Positions 23,110 through 34,889 are shown, counted from the stretch's first letter. The stretch: DNA of 64,000 nt from Artocarpus heterophyllus (GCA_025403435.1 CM046340.1:26415710-26479709); one strand, 5' to 3'. Numbers and translations: made by a program. The notes: generated by a model not told the origin, from the letters alone.

Positions 23110-23945
23110 TTTCATGTATCTACTTTTTGGGAAATTGGAGCTGCACTTGGTGAGTAGGTCGAACCTAATGATGGTGAAAAATGAGCCATGAAATTGGCTA
23201 AATCAAACCAAAAATTGGATGAGTAGATTAAACCCAATGATGGAAAAAGAAAATGAGCCATGAAGATGCAAAATCGAACTAAGCATTGGGTCAGTAGATC
23301 AAAGCTAATAGATAAAAAAAATGCGCCATGAAGATGGCAAGTCGAAGTGATCATTGGTGAATAGATCTAACCCAATGCTAAAAATAAGCAATGAAGATGG
23401 CTAAATCGAACCAAGTATTAGGTGAGTAAATGAGCCATAAAGATGGCTAAATTGAACTAAGCACTAGTTGAGTAAATCAAACTCAATGGGTGAAGAAATG
23501 AGCCATGACGATGGCAAGTTGTACCAAGCATTGGGTGAGTAAATTGAACCTAACGGGTGAAGAAATGAGCCATGAAGATGGCAAGTCGAACAAAGTCGAT
23601 CCTAATGGGTGAAGAAATAAGCCATGAAGATGACGAGTCAAACTTAGCATTAGGTGAGTAAATCATATCCAATGGGTCAAAAAATGAGCCATAAAGATAG
23701 TTAAACCAAAGCAAGCAATGAGTGAGTAAACCAAACGCAATGGGTGAAGAAATGAGCCATAATGTGGCCAGTCGAAACAAGCAATGAGTGAGTAAATCAA
23801 ACCAAATACGTGAAGAAATAAGCTATGATGATCGCAAGTTGAACCAAGCATTGGTTGAGTAAATCAAACCCAATAGGTGAAGAGAAGCCATAAAGATGGC
23901 TATATCAAACCGATCATCATTGGGTGACTAAGTCAAACCTGATGA
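23110..23945. repeat. 67-bp minisatellite
   Basis: About eleven units built on GGTGAAGAAATGAGCCATG, AAGATGGCAAGTCGAAC and GAGTAAATCAAACCCAATG. ATGAGCC-type anchors lie at 23498, 23565, 23617 (short unit), 23684, 23752 and 23818, giving 66-68 base spacing. Apparent minus-strand reading frames here are translations of the repeat and not genes. Confidence 0.92.
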
Positions 23946-24575
23946 TAGAGAAATAAAAGATATTTTTATTTTCTTACTAGAAGCAGATAACTAATAACAG
24001 GCCAACTAAGGCAAGGCTATAAATAACGAGTCGTCCAACGACGAGTCGGGTAAGAAGCCACAATCAATGAGTGAAGGAAATGAATGGTGAACTATCTAGT
24101 AGCAAATCGTTGAGCAGCAAGCCATTGAGTGATGAGTCAAAAGGGAAGCCTTTATTGACAATTGATGGTATAATACCCCTCAAGCTAACTAATAAGCTCG
24201 TAGAAAGCCTATTTAGTTAGGATAAAGAGTATTAATATTTTATTTATATTATAAATGTTATGGTTTATTTAAAATATTTATTTCAGTATACAAGAGTTTT
24301 GAAACTGTTGTTTCATTCATTTTCTCATTTACAATACTATCACATCTAGAGTTAGTAATATATCTATTTACAAAGCCATAACAGAGCTGCTAAGTTTGAC
24401 AAAACAAAATTCCAATATAAGCTTTAAAAGCTGATCCAAAACATGGCATATGAAAAAATCTCTATCTGGCAGCTCTGAGTACCCAGTCAGCCCCTAACCT
24501 TGTACATCCTTACCTACATCATAAAAAACTATAATAAGTTAAGGGCTCAGTAAGCAAAAACTAACGCATTTACAT
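23946..24575 (-). other. Possible LTR scrap of another gypsy element
   Basis: TGGTATAATACCCCTCAAGC at 24165 resembles the LTR terminus of G1 (TGTAATGCCCCTTA). Downstream TAAGGGCTCAGTAAGCAAAAACTAACG resembles the splice-like segment of plant gypsy LTRs read on the minus strand. No PBS is visible beside it. Element A interrupts it at 24576. Confidence 0.35.
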
Positions 24576-26653
24576 TGATAAGACTATGAAAATACACATT
24601 TCTTAAGGTTAAAATTAATCATTTTGCTTTCACATTTCACATTAAATTCCTTAATTATAGCATTTGTAATTAGTATTTTAGTGTGTTTGTATGAAAATAT
24701 GTTTTTAATGTGTTTTTATGGTTAATAATATTTTTAATAATTTTTAGAATCATTTTTGTCTATTTAAAAATACTCAAAACCATAAAAATAATGTTGTGTG
24801 ATATTATTTTTAGTCTTAAATGGTTTGTAAATAAGTCTTAAGTCTGTAAATATGATTTATAATATTTCTAGTAATTTTTAAAAATATTCCAATGTTTTAA
24901 ATAGTATATTTGTTAAGGTTTGTTAATTTTAGAAGTTTTTTTATTTATTTTTAGTGTGTTTTATTGTAAAATAAATATTTTTAATTATTATAAAAAGTAT
25001 TTATTTAAAATAATTAATTTTGTATCAATTATTTGTTTTTAGATTTAAAATGTAAAGGAAAAATAGAGCAAGGTGCAAAAAGGGCAAAAACAGACTTCAA
25101 ATGCTCAAGAAATCAAAAAAGAAAATAAAAATTAAGAACAAGACATGTGGCAACTTCTCGTCTATCCAATCAAACCGCATCTTGGCCATCCATGCATCCA
25201 GGCCACCCCAAGGAATCTGTTACTTTGCATCCCACATCAGCACACTTCTACAGCCCTTCGATCAACATAGTTTGACTCATCTAACAGTCACCTTTAACTC
25301 CCTCAGCCCTAGCTCTCTCTAACTGCCAAATCTACCAACGGTCCACACATCCAATGCTCCTATCTTTGTTCGGCTGGTACAAGTGCTCCACTAGATCTTG
25401 AAGTAAAATCAACACATCTTTGAGCTATTTCATGCGTGATGAAAAGAAAAAAAATAAATTTTAAAAAATCAGATTTGAATTTGATATGGGTGGAAAAAAT
25501 TATTTAAAAAAATCTCAAAATCTCCTAATTTGCAATCCTACTCATATTCAACCTAAAAATATCCCAATAAAATAATAAAAATAATACAAATAAATAAAAA
25601 TTTAAAAATCTTGCAAATAGTAATTTTTTTCTAGTATAAATACCCCCTCCATGACATGTATTCTTCACTCATTCTCCTTGTGAGAAATTTCTTTCCTCTT
25701 GTAAATATGTTATTCTAAGTTTAGTTTTAGTTTTCTTAGTTTCTAGTTTTATGTAAATTATTCCTAGTTTATGTTGTAAAATAGTTATGCTTAGTAAAAC
25801 TATGAGTGCTTTTACTTTCAATATGTCTTTCAAATTTCTTTTTTGTTGAGAAGAGAGGGGGAAATTCTAGTCATACTAAGATAAATATTTTTAGTTTTAC
25901 AATGTTTTTTAAGTTGTTATAATGTCAAAATCTTTTTCAGAGAACTGGTGATTTTTATGTTAATTTAGCTAAAATTCTTGCAAAACTAAGTTTTGATTTA
26001 TCATAGACATAGGTTGGCACAGGTAATACTTAAAAACACTTTGATTATTCATAGACAGAGAATGACACTATAAATGCTTAATTGTCAATTTTATTAGTAA
26101 TTTTAATTAGCTAAAAATGAGTTTTTGATGCATTATAGACATGTATTGACACATTAAATGCTTAGTAACTCTTGATTTATTATGGACAAAAGATAGCATA
26201 TTGCATACTTAAACCATGTTATTAAATAATTTTAGAAAAACTAAAACATATTTAGTTAATTGACAGAATAGAACCTTGAATCCTCAACGGGTGGTTAAAT
26301 TGGTGTTTCTTCTAAGTTAATTTACACTTATTATTAAGCTCCATTTACCATTCTAAACACTTATTATTAAGCTCCATTTACCATTCTAATTTAAGTCATA
26401 TTTCTTGTTGTTGAAGTTCTAAAAATCACAAAAAAAATCTAAAAATAAAATAAAATAATATATAAATATTTTAAATAAATTGTAAATACTTAACTTTAAT
26501 CCTCATATTTTTCAGCTAAAACTAATATAACTAATTTATTGGCCATTTGGAATACCTTTTCCTTGTGGGATCTACCTCGGATTCACCGAGTTTTATTACT
26601 TAAACAACCTTATACTTGAGGTTATATTGTACTTACACTTTTAGATCCAAACA
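24576..26653 (+). repeat. 5' LTR of element A (2.08 kb)
   Basis: TGATAAGACT..CCAAACA, with the same start and near-equal length as the B LTR (56589-58676). TATA box TATAAATA is at 25635-25642. A GC-richer segment lies at 25140-25420. A 33-base tandem duplication (CTTATTATTAAGCTCC type) is at 26326-26392. Confidence 0.88.
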
Positions 26654-26659
26654 AGTTTT

Positions 26660-26677
26660 TGGTGCCTTTGCCTAGGA
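26660..26677 (+). other. Primer-binding site (tRNA-Asp type, decayed)
   Basis: TGGTGCCTTTGCCTAGGA differs by a few bases from TGGCGCCGTTGCCGGGGA, the complement of plant tRNA-Asp 3' ends used by Athila-type elements. The cleaner copy is in B at 58682. Confidence 0.85.
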
Positions 26678-27309
26678 ACAGACAGATATAAGGACAATAT
26701 ATTAGTATAGTATATTATATATATGGCTGGATAAACCACCTTATTATTGCTGTTGTTGTTGTTATTATTATTATTATATATTTTTATTTTTGTAATTTTA
26801 TTTTTCTGTACTTTATTTTTTTTTCTAACTTCTAACTTTTATCTTTCCAATACTTCTAATTTTTTAACTATCTATTCTTACTTTTAACTTCTAACTTTTT
26901 ACATTTTTTGCACTTTTTATTTTTTGTTTTATCTTAAAAGGATGGCTGTACTGCCCGATCCTGTTAATATTTCTATTAATATTTTTTATTTTCTTTGTTT
27001 TGCAGGTGCCAAAAATAGCAAAATAAAAAACCAAATGAAAAATAAAAAAGGAAAAAGCTAAAAAAATTGTTGTTCATGTCGATTGCATGTTAGCGTTGGG
27101 TTACTATTCATGTAGACCAAACTTTGCTTGTTTTTCTTTTGTGTTTGTTTGGCTTCATATGTCTTAAAAAAATAAAAATTAAAAATGTTACGGGAAGTTC
27201 ATCGAGAAATCATTACAAATTTTTTATATAATATAATATTATTATATTATGTATTAATATAGATAAATATATATTTATCTAGACACGAAACGCACGCCGC
27301 GACAGAAAA

Positions 27310-27933
27310 ATGTGGGTTGGTATATTTCCAGACAAACCAATTACAGTATTCATCTGCTTCTCACGTTCCATGAATAACCGAGACATTGAGGAATATCCCA
27401 ACAACACTTGGAACCATTTTATAGTACTTGGTGGAGATATAAATACTTACTTGATATATACCCTCACCATGGTTTTTCTTGGGACTATCTTTTTAGAATT
27501 TTCTATCCTGAAACTAGAAATTGGCTAGGGAGAGGATATGGTACCACTACTTTTTACCAATTACCTATCTACGAAGCCTATTATATGTTAGAAGATATGA
27601 CCGAGTATGATTATTGGAGATTGAATAATTTTGAAACCGACTCAGGTTTGGAGAATAATTCAAGCTTTTTAGAACCTTGGCTTGAAAATTCAACTTGAAA
27701 TTTTGGAGTCAACTTTTGAACTACAAAATTCATCAGGTTCTTCAAATAAGGAGAGCTTGGAAATCCTAAGAAAATATTTTGAATGCATGAATGGTGTGTT
27801 GGAAAATGAAGAAAATTTAGAACCCACCTATTTTGAGGAACAATTGTTAGGAGAGGAATGTGAGGAAGATAATGAAGACCTGATCATAGAAAATGAACAA
27901 TCATCACCCTTAGTCCTAGATTCTCAAACTTAG
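27310..27933 (+). pseudogene. gag: Element A gag remnant
   Basis: Overlapping frames carry a piece like the B gag (NTWNHF.., LLDIYPHHGFSWDYLFRIFYPETRNW against the B text SCPHHGFEKWRYISFFYEGL), then an acidic stretch (about 27682-27933) rich in Glu and Asn. Frameshifts separate the pieces, and the zinc knuckle and protease seen in B are absent. It is a short decayed gag. The 26678-27309 leader shows only AT-rich sequence. Confidence 0.65.
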
Positions 27934-28227
27934 TTGCCACAAGAGTTCACCAAAGACCATTCTTACCAAGATCCTATGTGGCCTCCACCTCCTCTGCCAT
28001 CTCTAGCATCTTCTTATGGACTTACCAAGACTATGAAATGAATCTGTCACAAAAGCTCAAATGTTTTACATTTTTGCAATCTTGAGAGCACAATTACATA
28101 GAACCCATATGTGGTACCCTTTGACATATTTTTACAGAAGAAAACTACATTTTGATGACTATTTACTGTTTTCTTGTAATGTAATAATTTCACGTGTGTA
28201 AATTTTCTAAAAATTGAAAATTTTATT

Positions 28228-28345
28228 TTGAAAAATTCATTTAAAGTGGCTGAGGTTATGGAGGATCTAATCAAATTTGATTAGTTGGTACTTTGTATCA
28301 ACAGCCTCTAAAAATGCATTTTAATGAAATGATTAAAATGAATTT
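28228..28345 (+). repeat. Stem-loop module shared by A and B
   Basis: ATTCATTTAAAGTGG is paired with GCATTTTAATGAAATG across a loop containing the perfect palindrome CTAATCAAATTTGATTAG. The same module occurs at 62252-62343 and, rearranged, at 30838-30935. The surrounding 27934-28560 holds no gene. Confidence 0.75.
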
Positions 28346-28565
28346 TTTTATTTTTAATTTTTTCTTTAAAATATAAAAAACATAAAAAATTAAAAAAAAG
28401 TTTAAAAAATAAAAAAATAAAAATCACTAAAATATTTTCTTTTTCTTTGTAAATAAGTGTTGTTGTTTTTCACCATCACTTAGCCCAATTACTGTTTGGC
28501 CTAGTCCAAAATAACCTTTCACACGTGTTAGAACGGTTCCCCTGTGTCTAAACAATACCACATCT

Positions 28566-28600
28566 TTTGTTTATAAAACCATTTATTGTACATCCAAGTC
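28566..28600 (+). promoter_or_regulatory. Putative internal promoter of the accessory cassette (A)
   Basis: TTATAAAACC at 28571-28580 is followed by ATTTATTGTACATCCAAG and then a CT-rich leader up to an ATG at 28880. The same TATA, spacing and ATTGTRCATCCAAG occur in B at 62559, which suggests a conserved start site separate from the LTR promoter. Confidence 0.6.
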
Positions 28601-28879
28601 CAGAATTCTAAGCTCCCCTCCTAAAATTTTCTCTCTATATGCTCTCATTTTCTCTTTGCCTTTTCTTTAGATTTTTAAATTTCTTCCCTAAAGATTCCTA
28701 AAAAACTTCAAAGTTTCTTCGATCTTTAAATACTTTTCCTAAAAATTATTCAACTTTTCTTTCTTAATCCTATAAAATCTTCTCAATACTCTCCTAAAAG
28801 CTCTGAGATCTCCTCAAAGCACTCAAATTTCTATCAAAGCTCTCAAATCTCTCTCAAGAATGTCTTTTTCTCTCTAATC

Positions 28880-29375
28880 ATGGATCCTATTCCCTTTCTC
28901 AGAAAGAAATTAGGCAAAAGTACAAACCTTGAATCACTTGTCTTTAGGTACTTTCTTATTTTAAACTTCTAAATAATGTAAAATAATATATAGAAGGTCT
29001 TATTCGTCCTACTGATGTCACAAATAAAGGTCTCCCCAAGATGGGTATAAGTCTTTGTGTTAGGAAAAGAAGAGCCTAAGCTATTCTTGTCAAAATTATA
29101 AGCAAAGGTACAAGTCAAAAGGTTTTACGTTTGAAACTAAGGAAGAGAAAATACTTTTTTGTAAAAATGGGCTTTCAAAATAAAACTTAGATGATCTTCA
29201 AGATTCTCTTTTAGACCATTCTAGTGGTTATGTTCAAGGAGCCATTTGTAAACTTTGGCCTCAGTTTCATGCAGAAAAAGAATGTCTTGGGAATCTAACG
29301 TTTAAAGACCAAATAGTTTAATTTGCAGGAATGTTAGAAGGGAAATAGTCACCTGGTTTGTCTGGTACTAAGCAA
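28880..29375 (+). pseudogene. Accessory frame of element A, upstream of the LOG part
   Basis: It starts ATGGATCC as in B (62829). Pieces in different frames match B: an RKKLGKSTNLESLVF start, KMGISL, FVKMGF, and a KLWPQFHAEKECLGNL stretch near 29240-29300. Stops and frameshifts are frequent. I do not recognise the family. The B copy has a Cys cluster (CHKCSRQTCSEKC) in the middle. It ends where B shows a GTAAGG splice donor (63378); here that site reads ATAAAG. It may be the first exon of the LOG-like gene or a separate protein. Confidence 0.55.
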
Positions 29376-29978
29376 AATCTATAAAGTATTTTTAGCCTTT
29401 GTGTGTTTTTGTTTTCTTTCAAAAAATTTTGTTGAGAAATTATTGAGATATGAACTTGGTTTTAGTAAAAAAAATCATCAGAAAAGGCTGAGTAATAGAT
29501 TTTTCTGGAGATGAGTTTTCATTCATCCTCAAAGAAATTTTCATCAGAAAAATTTAAAAAAAATAAAAAAATAAGATTTTTGTTTTTGTGATTATTACAG
29601 TAGTTGTTTGTTTAATTATTACGTTTGTCCAGATTTTTTTTAATATATTATCTTATCTATCGGTTGTATTATTCGGTAGGTATTTGGTGTATTGTGTATG
29701 TTTTGGTTTTGTCCCATTTTGTCAAAAGTTGTACAGTTATGTAATTTTTCAAAAGTTGAATAGTTTTATTCAAATAAAGTTTTTAAAAGTTCTACAATTA
29801 AGTCACATCTGTTTTCATCTATCCTAACCTACCTATTTGTCTTTCATCACACTCAATTATGTATTATATCCCATTCGTCATTAGAGTTTTGCCCAAAGCA
29901 GTGGAAAAAAATTTCAACTAAAAAAATAAAATAAAAACATAAAATTCTAAAAAAAATCTTAGTTTCTTAGAAACTATT

Positions 29979-30560
29979 ATGGACTCCTTGTCCCGGTGAT
30001 CTCTAAATTTCAAAAACATATGTGTTTTTTGTGGTTCTAAGCCAAAAAAGGATATTGACTGTTGAAATGTTGCATTCCATTTTGAGCAAGTCTTGGCTAA
30101 GAAAAAGATAAACCTTGTGCAGGGAGGGGATAGTCTTGATTTAATAGGAAATGTCGTAACTGGAGCCAAAGTAAGAGCAGTCTTAGGTATTATCCCTCAT
30201 TTTCCTATTCAAGATAATCTTTATGGTGAAAACATAGGAACCGAAAAAAAGTCAAAAATATTCTTAAGCATTTAAAACTTATGATTCGTCACTCAGATGC
30301 ATTTATTGTTTTACCAGAAGGTCTAAGAACTCTAGAAGAAATGTTTGTCATAGCTAGTTAGAATCAGCTAAGTATTCTTGATAAACCAACAGGTGTGCTT
30401 AATATTAATGGTTTCCTAATGGTCTTTTAAGTTTTCTAGATAATGCTATGGAACAAAATTTTCTTGTAGAATCAAGAAGAAAGACTTTTATCTCTACGTC
30501 TATTGTTAGGAATTTCTCAAGCAAATACAAGTTATCACTCCCAAGGTAGACGCTACAATT
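29979..30560 (+). pseudogene. LOG-like cytokinin riboside 5'-monophosphate phosphoribohydrolase, decayed, inside a retroelement
   Basis: From the ATG at 29979 the frame gives MDSLSR, a stop, and then FKNICVFCGS, the hallmark N-terminus of plant LONELY GUY proteins. After another stop at 30063 follow AKKKINLVQGG (LOG: LVYGGG), VLGIIP, and GENIGT. After a frameshift near 30255 follow HSDAFIVLP, EGLRTLEEMF at the place of the PGGxGTxxE nucleotide-binding/catalytic motif, KPTGVLNINGF and LLSFLDNAM. Order and spacing match a LOG protein of roughly 200 residues. LOG enzymes release active cytokinin bases from their nucleotides in the cytosol. The altered PGGxGT motif, two stops and frameshifts make this copy inactive. 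It lies between the 5' LTR and the purine tracts of A. Confidence 0.85.
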
Positions 30561-30719
30561 TCAAAGCTCAGCGAAAAGCACAAATGAGATTTGGATCTTT
30601 CTTTTTGAACTCTTTAATCTTTCAGTTTTACCTATAGCATATTTGTTGATGTTTTTTTTTCTTTGTATGTTTTGAATAACTGTTCTTATATATATTGCTA
30701 CTCTTTCTACTTAATCTTG

Positions 30720-31160
30720 TTAAACATTGAGGACAATGTTCAATTTAGATTAGGGGAGAGGCTTGGTGTCAAAAAATATGTGTTTTGATTTCGCATTTTA
30801 ATTTTCCTTAAAAAATCTTTAAAATTAAATCACTTAATAATTCATTTAAAATGGCCAAAATTAAGGAGGATATAGTCATTGTGATTAGTAAGTATTCTAT
30901 ATTTGTAGCCTCTTGAAATGCGTTTTGAAGGATTTAAAAAGTGATTTTAATTTTTAGACAAAAAAATAAAGTCTTGAGAATCTGACTTTAAAAGACCCAG
31001 TTTGTAATATATTGTTGTGTGTTTATTTTAGTTTGGTTTGTCAAGTTTGTTACAGATCATCTCTGCAGCTGTGCTAATTCAGGTAATATTTTTGCTACTT
31101 TCACTATTCTTTTTATACATCGAGGACAATGTATAATTTAAGTTAGGGGAAAGGGTTATT
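30720..31160 (+). other. Duplicated polypurine-tract modules of element A
   Basis: GAGGACAATGTTCAATTTAG with GATTAGGGGAGAGG (30729-30762) recurs as GAGGACAATGTATAATTTAA with GTTAGGGGAAAGG (31122-31154). Such tracts prime plus-strand DNA next to the 3' LTR. Between them lies a copy of the stem-loop module and text resembling the end of the accessory frame. 31161-31640 is AT-rich with no gene. Confidence 0.6.
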
Positions 31161-31645
31161 CATCACAGCTATATGAAATCATGCCAAATTTTTTCAATTT
31201 TTGCCTAATTTTTTTCATTTTTGCTTCAGATTTTTCATTTTTGTATGTTATTTTCAAAGTTTTATGAGTCATAAATTAAATCTAAAAAAAGTGTTTTGTA
31301 AATATTTGTTTCTTAGTAATTAATGTGTTATTATTTTGCCTTGATTTTTAAATTTCATATTAATGTAATATCATTTTTCTATTCTTTGAATTATTTAACT
31401 TTATGGACTCTTAAAATTTCAGTTTTGTTTAACATTTTTATGTGTTTATTTTACAAAGTGTTTATAAGCTATGAATACTTGACTTCTATTATTTTGTGAA
31501 TCACTTTGTAAAAAAAGAAGAAAAATTAAAAAATAAAAGAAATTGTAAATAAATATAGCATGTAAAGTTGTAAATTAATGAATAAAGTTGGATAAGTTTG
31601 GTTTTATAGCATCTTTAACTCGAGTAAGTAAGTTCTAAGGGGTAC

Positions 31646-33661
31646 TGTTAGACATGTATGCCCTAAGGAGTAAAAATGTAATACGTTTTTTGGAGACATT
31701 TTTATCAATAAAGAATTTATTCATTTATATATACCAAATCTTGTCTTCTTTATGTTCATATTTGTTGAATGTATGATAAGCAAACAGTAGTCTGAGACTG
31801 TCAGTCTAAACCTTAAGAGTTGGGCATATGATGGATTGATTATGCGGAAGACACGATTCTTAAGGTGACGCTCTAAAACGTATGATCCGCAATCGAGGGA
31901 ATAAAGTTGGGCGCTTTATTCATGTAAAGATTGTTATGTTGTCTATATCCCTTTTGGGAGATGGTTTGTCTTCACCATCGGAGTTGGACTCCGTGAATAG
32001 AAACATTGGCACGTTGTCATAGGTGATGATGTGTTGGATCAGGACATAAAGTGAATTGATTTGGATTAATAATTATGTCTTGGCAAATCGATTCACTTTA
32101 GACAGTCATTTGTATTGTATCTTAATCCTGCCCGTTATCTTGACTTGTGTCTTTTGATGTACCAATGGGTGACTCCCACATCTCTATAGTGGTATGCATG
32201 CCGGTACGTTGGAGGCATGACTCTTGATAGCGTAGACTTGTTATTCATAGATGAATCCATAGCTCCTCTTTAGGAGCTATGATATCCTCTTATATGCGTT
32301 GTTCTGTAATTGGAAAACTGGAGCGCTCAACCATTTGGATACATAGGTGTAACCGAATGGTATACTATCTTTGGATGGTAAGTTTTCTAATGGTGAGACA
32401 ATGGAACGTAAGATAAAAATAATCGGGAAGGTAAGATAGAACTTGTCCTTAAGCCGATTATGGATGATCATAGGGGGATACGATGCACTATGATATGTCA
32501 TGGAGACTTGGCTACATGAGCTTCGTAATTCTATAAAGTTTGAGAGTGCAGCTCCAAGCTTTTAGTGGAGTAGCATTGGAGTTGATAATTGTGAAATGTA
32601 TATCTGGAATATTGGGGTTCATAATTATCATGAGCTTGAACTTTATAGGTCCATTTTGGTTCCCTTTGCTAGCTCACAAAATCCTGTAACGACACGGCGT
32701 GCTTTTCCAATAATTGGTGACTTATGTCGGATTTATCAGATTGGTTTAAAATTTGTAAGAATCAAATAATTCATGTCTGTTTATCGGTTGAATTAATTTT
32801 GTAAGAAATTAGTTCAAGATAAACTTGTTGAATTATTGCGATCAGATAATTCTTGTCTGTTTATCGGTTGTTTTAATTTTGGACAAATTAGAACAAGATA
32901 AACTTGTAGAATTATTGTGAATTGATTTATTTTCTTAGAGATTATCTTGATAAAGTTTGTTTTGATCAGATAACTTCTCTATTGGGTTATTTGAATCAAA
33001 ACTGAGACTTTATCCTTTAGAATCTCGGGTGGAAAATAAAAGATTCGCGGATATTTTTTCTCGGTAGTTCGGCTTGCCGGATGACATGTTCGGCCTGCCG
33101 AACTAGCCTGATCGGCCTGCCAATCAGAATGTTCAGCCTGCCGATCAACGGAGATAAGATTATGTGTTTTCACGCGGATCTTATCAGATATTGATCCGAA
33201 CTTGATTCTGTTTCGAGTTTTTGAGACCTAATCTGATATGGACTGACCCCGGGACAAATAGGTATAAAAAGGGAGTGAGTCTCATGATTTACTCAGATCA
33301 ATTTGAGAGATTAAGAGTGATACTCTTCTAGTGAGCATCTGAAAACTCCCTAAGAGCTTTTGTTCACAAATCACGAACACTAGCTTTGGGTTCTCTCTGT
33401 TGGTTGGAAGGAGAGTCATCGGTGGAAGAGCTGTACGTGTGAGCCCACACTCACTCCGGTTGTGGATAGAGAATAGCAAAGAAGACCAGTTGGTTGAGGC
33501 TCTTCTGGAACGTTACTTCTCTACACGGATTGCGGAGGTTCTTCGGCACACCGAGGTTAGTAAGATCTTTTTAATTTATACATATAACATGTCAAACTTG
33601 TGTTTTGGAAATTATTCTGATGAAATTTTTTAAAATTTTGCTGTGCACTTTGTTTCCAACA
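31646..33661 (+). repeat. 5' LTR of copia 1 (2.0 kb)
   Basis: TGTTAGACAT..TTTCCAACA. It contains TATA box TATAAAAA at 33263-33270 and, 110-200 bases upstream, four CGGCCTGCCG palindromes (33065-33150). It has a small deletion near 32127 relative to the 3' LTR (AGATGAATAGTGG missing). Confidence 0.95.
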
Positions 33662-33663
33662 AT

Positions 33664-33675
33664 TGGTATCAGAGC
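33664..33675 (+). other. Primer-binding site of copia 1
   Basis: A perfect TGGTATCAGAGC lies two bases after the LTR. Confidence 0.96.
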
Positions 33676-34171
33676 CGAGGTTTTTACATAAATTTGCATG
33701 TTTGTGATCATGTCATATGCATAAATTTTGTGATCTTAATCTCTCCTATGCTTGAATTGAATTTTATAGAGAGATGGCATTCTAGGTTTCTGTATAATAT
33801 ATATGTTGTCATGGATTATGTGGTGAATGTTTATTAATTAATTATGGTTGATTAAATCATTGTTTAATTATTTATTAATTAATTAACACTGGTTATGGTT
33901 CCTTGGAGGTTAGAATGTGTATCTAGGTTTTTCATGTAATTAGTTGGTGGACTATCATCTCCGTCTAGGAATTGTTATTTAATTTTTAATTTGTAAGAAT
34001 TTGTAATTAACTAATTATCCGGAGAAGACGGATCGAGAAGTCGGATCTTGAAGATTGATGATGGCGCCTCCAAGTATTTCCTGAGTCTCTAATTTTATGT
34101 TTTTGAATTGTTAAAAATAAAATTGATGAATTGCATTAAAATTGTATTTTCTGGATTGAGGGTTTTCTGCT

Positions 34172-34400
34172 CGGTCGGCATGCCGGACCTCACAGTTCGG
34201 CAGGCCGAAGGTCACAGATCGGTAGGCTGGACGTGTGGTCCGGCAGGCCGACAGTGGGGCAGAAAATTTGGTGCTCTACCGGCAGGCCAAAGTTTTAGTT
34301 CAGCAGGTCAAATTTGCATAGATCGGTAGGCCGATGTATTAGATAGGCAGGCCGATGGAGCAAGATCGACAGGCCGATCACCCAGATCGGCCTGCTGACC
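34172..34400. repeat. CGGCAGGCCG palindrome array in the copia 1 leader
   Basis: About ten copies, several decayed at CpG, lie between the PBS and gag. The orientation is opposite to the copies in the LTR upstream of the TATA box. The rest of 33676-34171 is AT-rich leader without a gene. Confidence 0.9.
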
Positions 34401-34889
34401 GAGAGCTGCCGGGTGTCCAGAAAAGGTGCAATTTTTTTGGTGCAATTTTAATTTTATTTTTGGGACGATTCTGAGAAACATTAAATTTGGATATGACCGG
34501 AAATATGAAGTATTCGATTCATACGGGATTGAAGACTTGAAGATGGATATTACATGAAGAAGGATACAGCTTGAGGATTCAAGGATGAAGAATCGATAAA
34601 TGTGTCGATTATTCTCTTGTAATCTTAGTTTTCTATTCTCTAGGGTTGAACCATAATATTATGGTTACTATTATTTTGCTTGTAGCTTTGCTTGATTGCT
34701 TTGCTTGTCTGCATTATAATATGATTTACCATGTATATTGATAACATGTCATATAGAATAGGGAGTGCCACTCATATTAAAATTGTTCATGCATAATTTT
34801 AAAATAAAACCTTGACTTCAAAAGATTGAGTGGGAGAAGGTTTTCGAAGAGAGGACCTAAGGCCTCCATCGTTGGTCCATAGGAAGAAC

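Larger units (their letters stand above)
24576..31640 (+). mobile_element. Element A: Athila/Tat-like LTR element lacking pol, with accessory LOG-like cassette
   Basis: The LTR starts TGATAAGACT at 24576 and ends at 26653, followed by a tRNA-Asp type PBS. Then come a gag remnant, a structured non-coding stretch, a promoter-like TATA, an accessory frame and a LOG-like pseudogene, and two polypurine-type modules. No RT or integrase similarity appears anywhere. The LTR and the cassette are homologous to element B (56589 onward). The 3' LTR is not reached because copia 1 and copia 2 are inserted at its 3' side; 43379-43391 is the next 13 bases of A. Lineage is assigned from the PBS and from the gag-protease of B. 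Confidence 0.85.

Noticed and set aside
23112..23851. Minus-strand frames with repeated MAHF/LIYS text
   Set aside because: These are translations of the 67-bp minisatellite. They change frame with unit length and have no start context or family match.
27310..31640. Search for RT or integrase motifs in element A
   Set aside because: No YxDD, HHCC or DDE-type motif found in any frame by eye. Absence is reported, not a feature.
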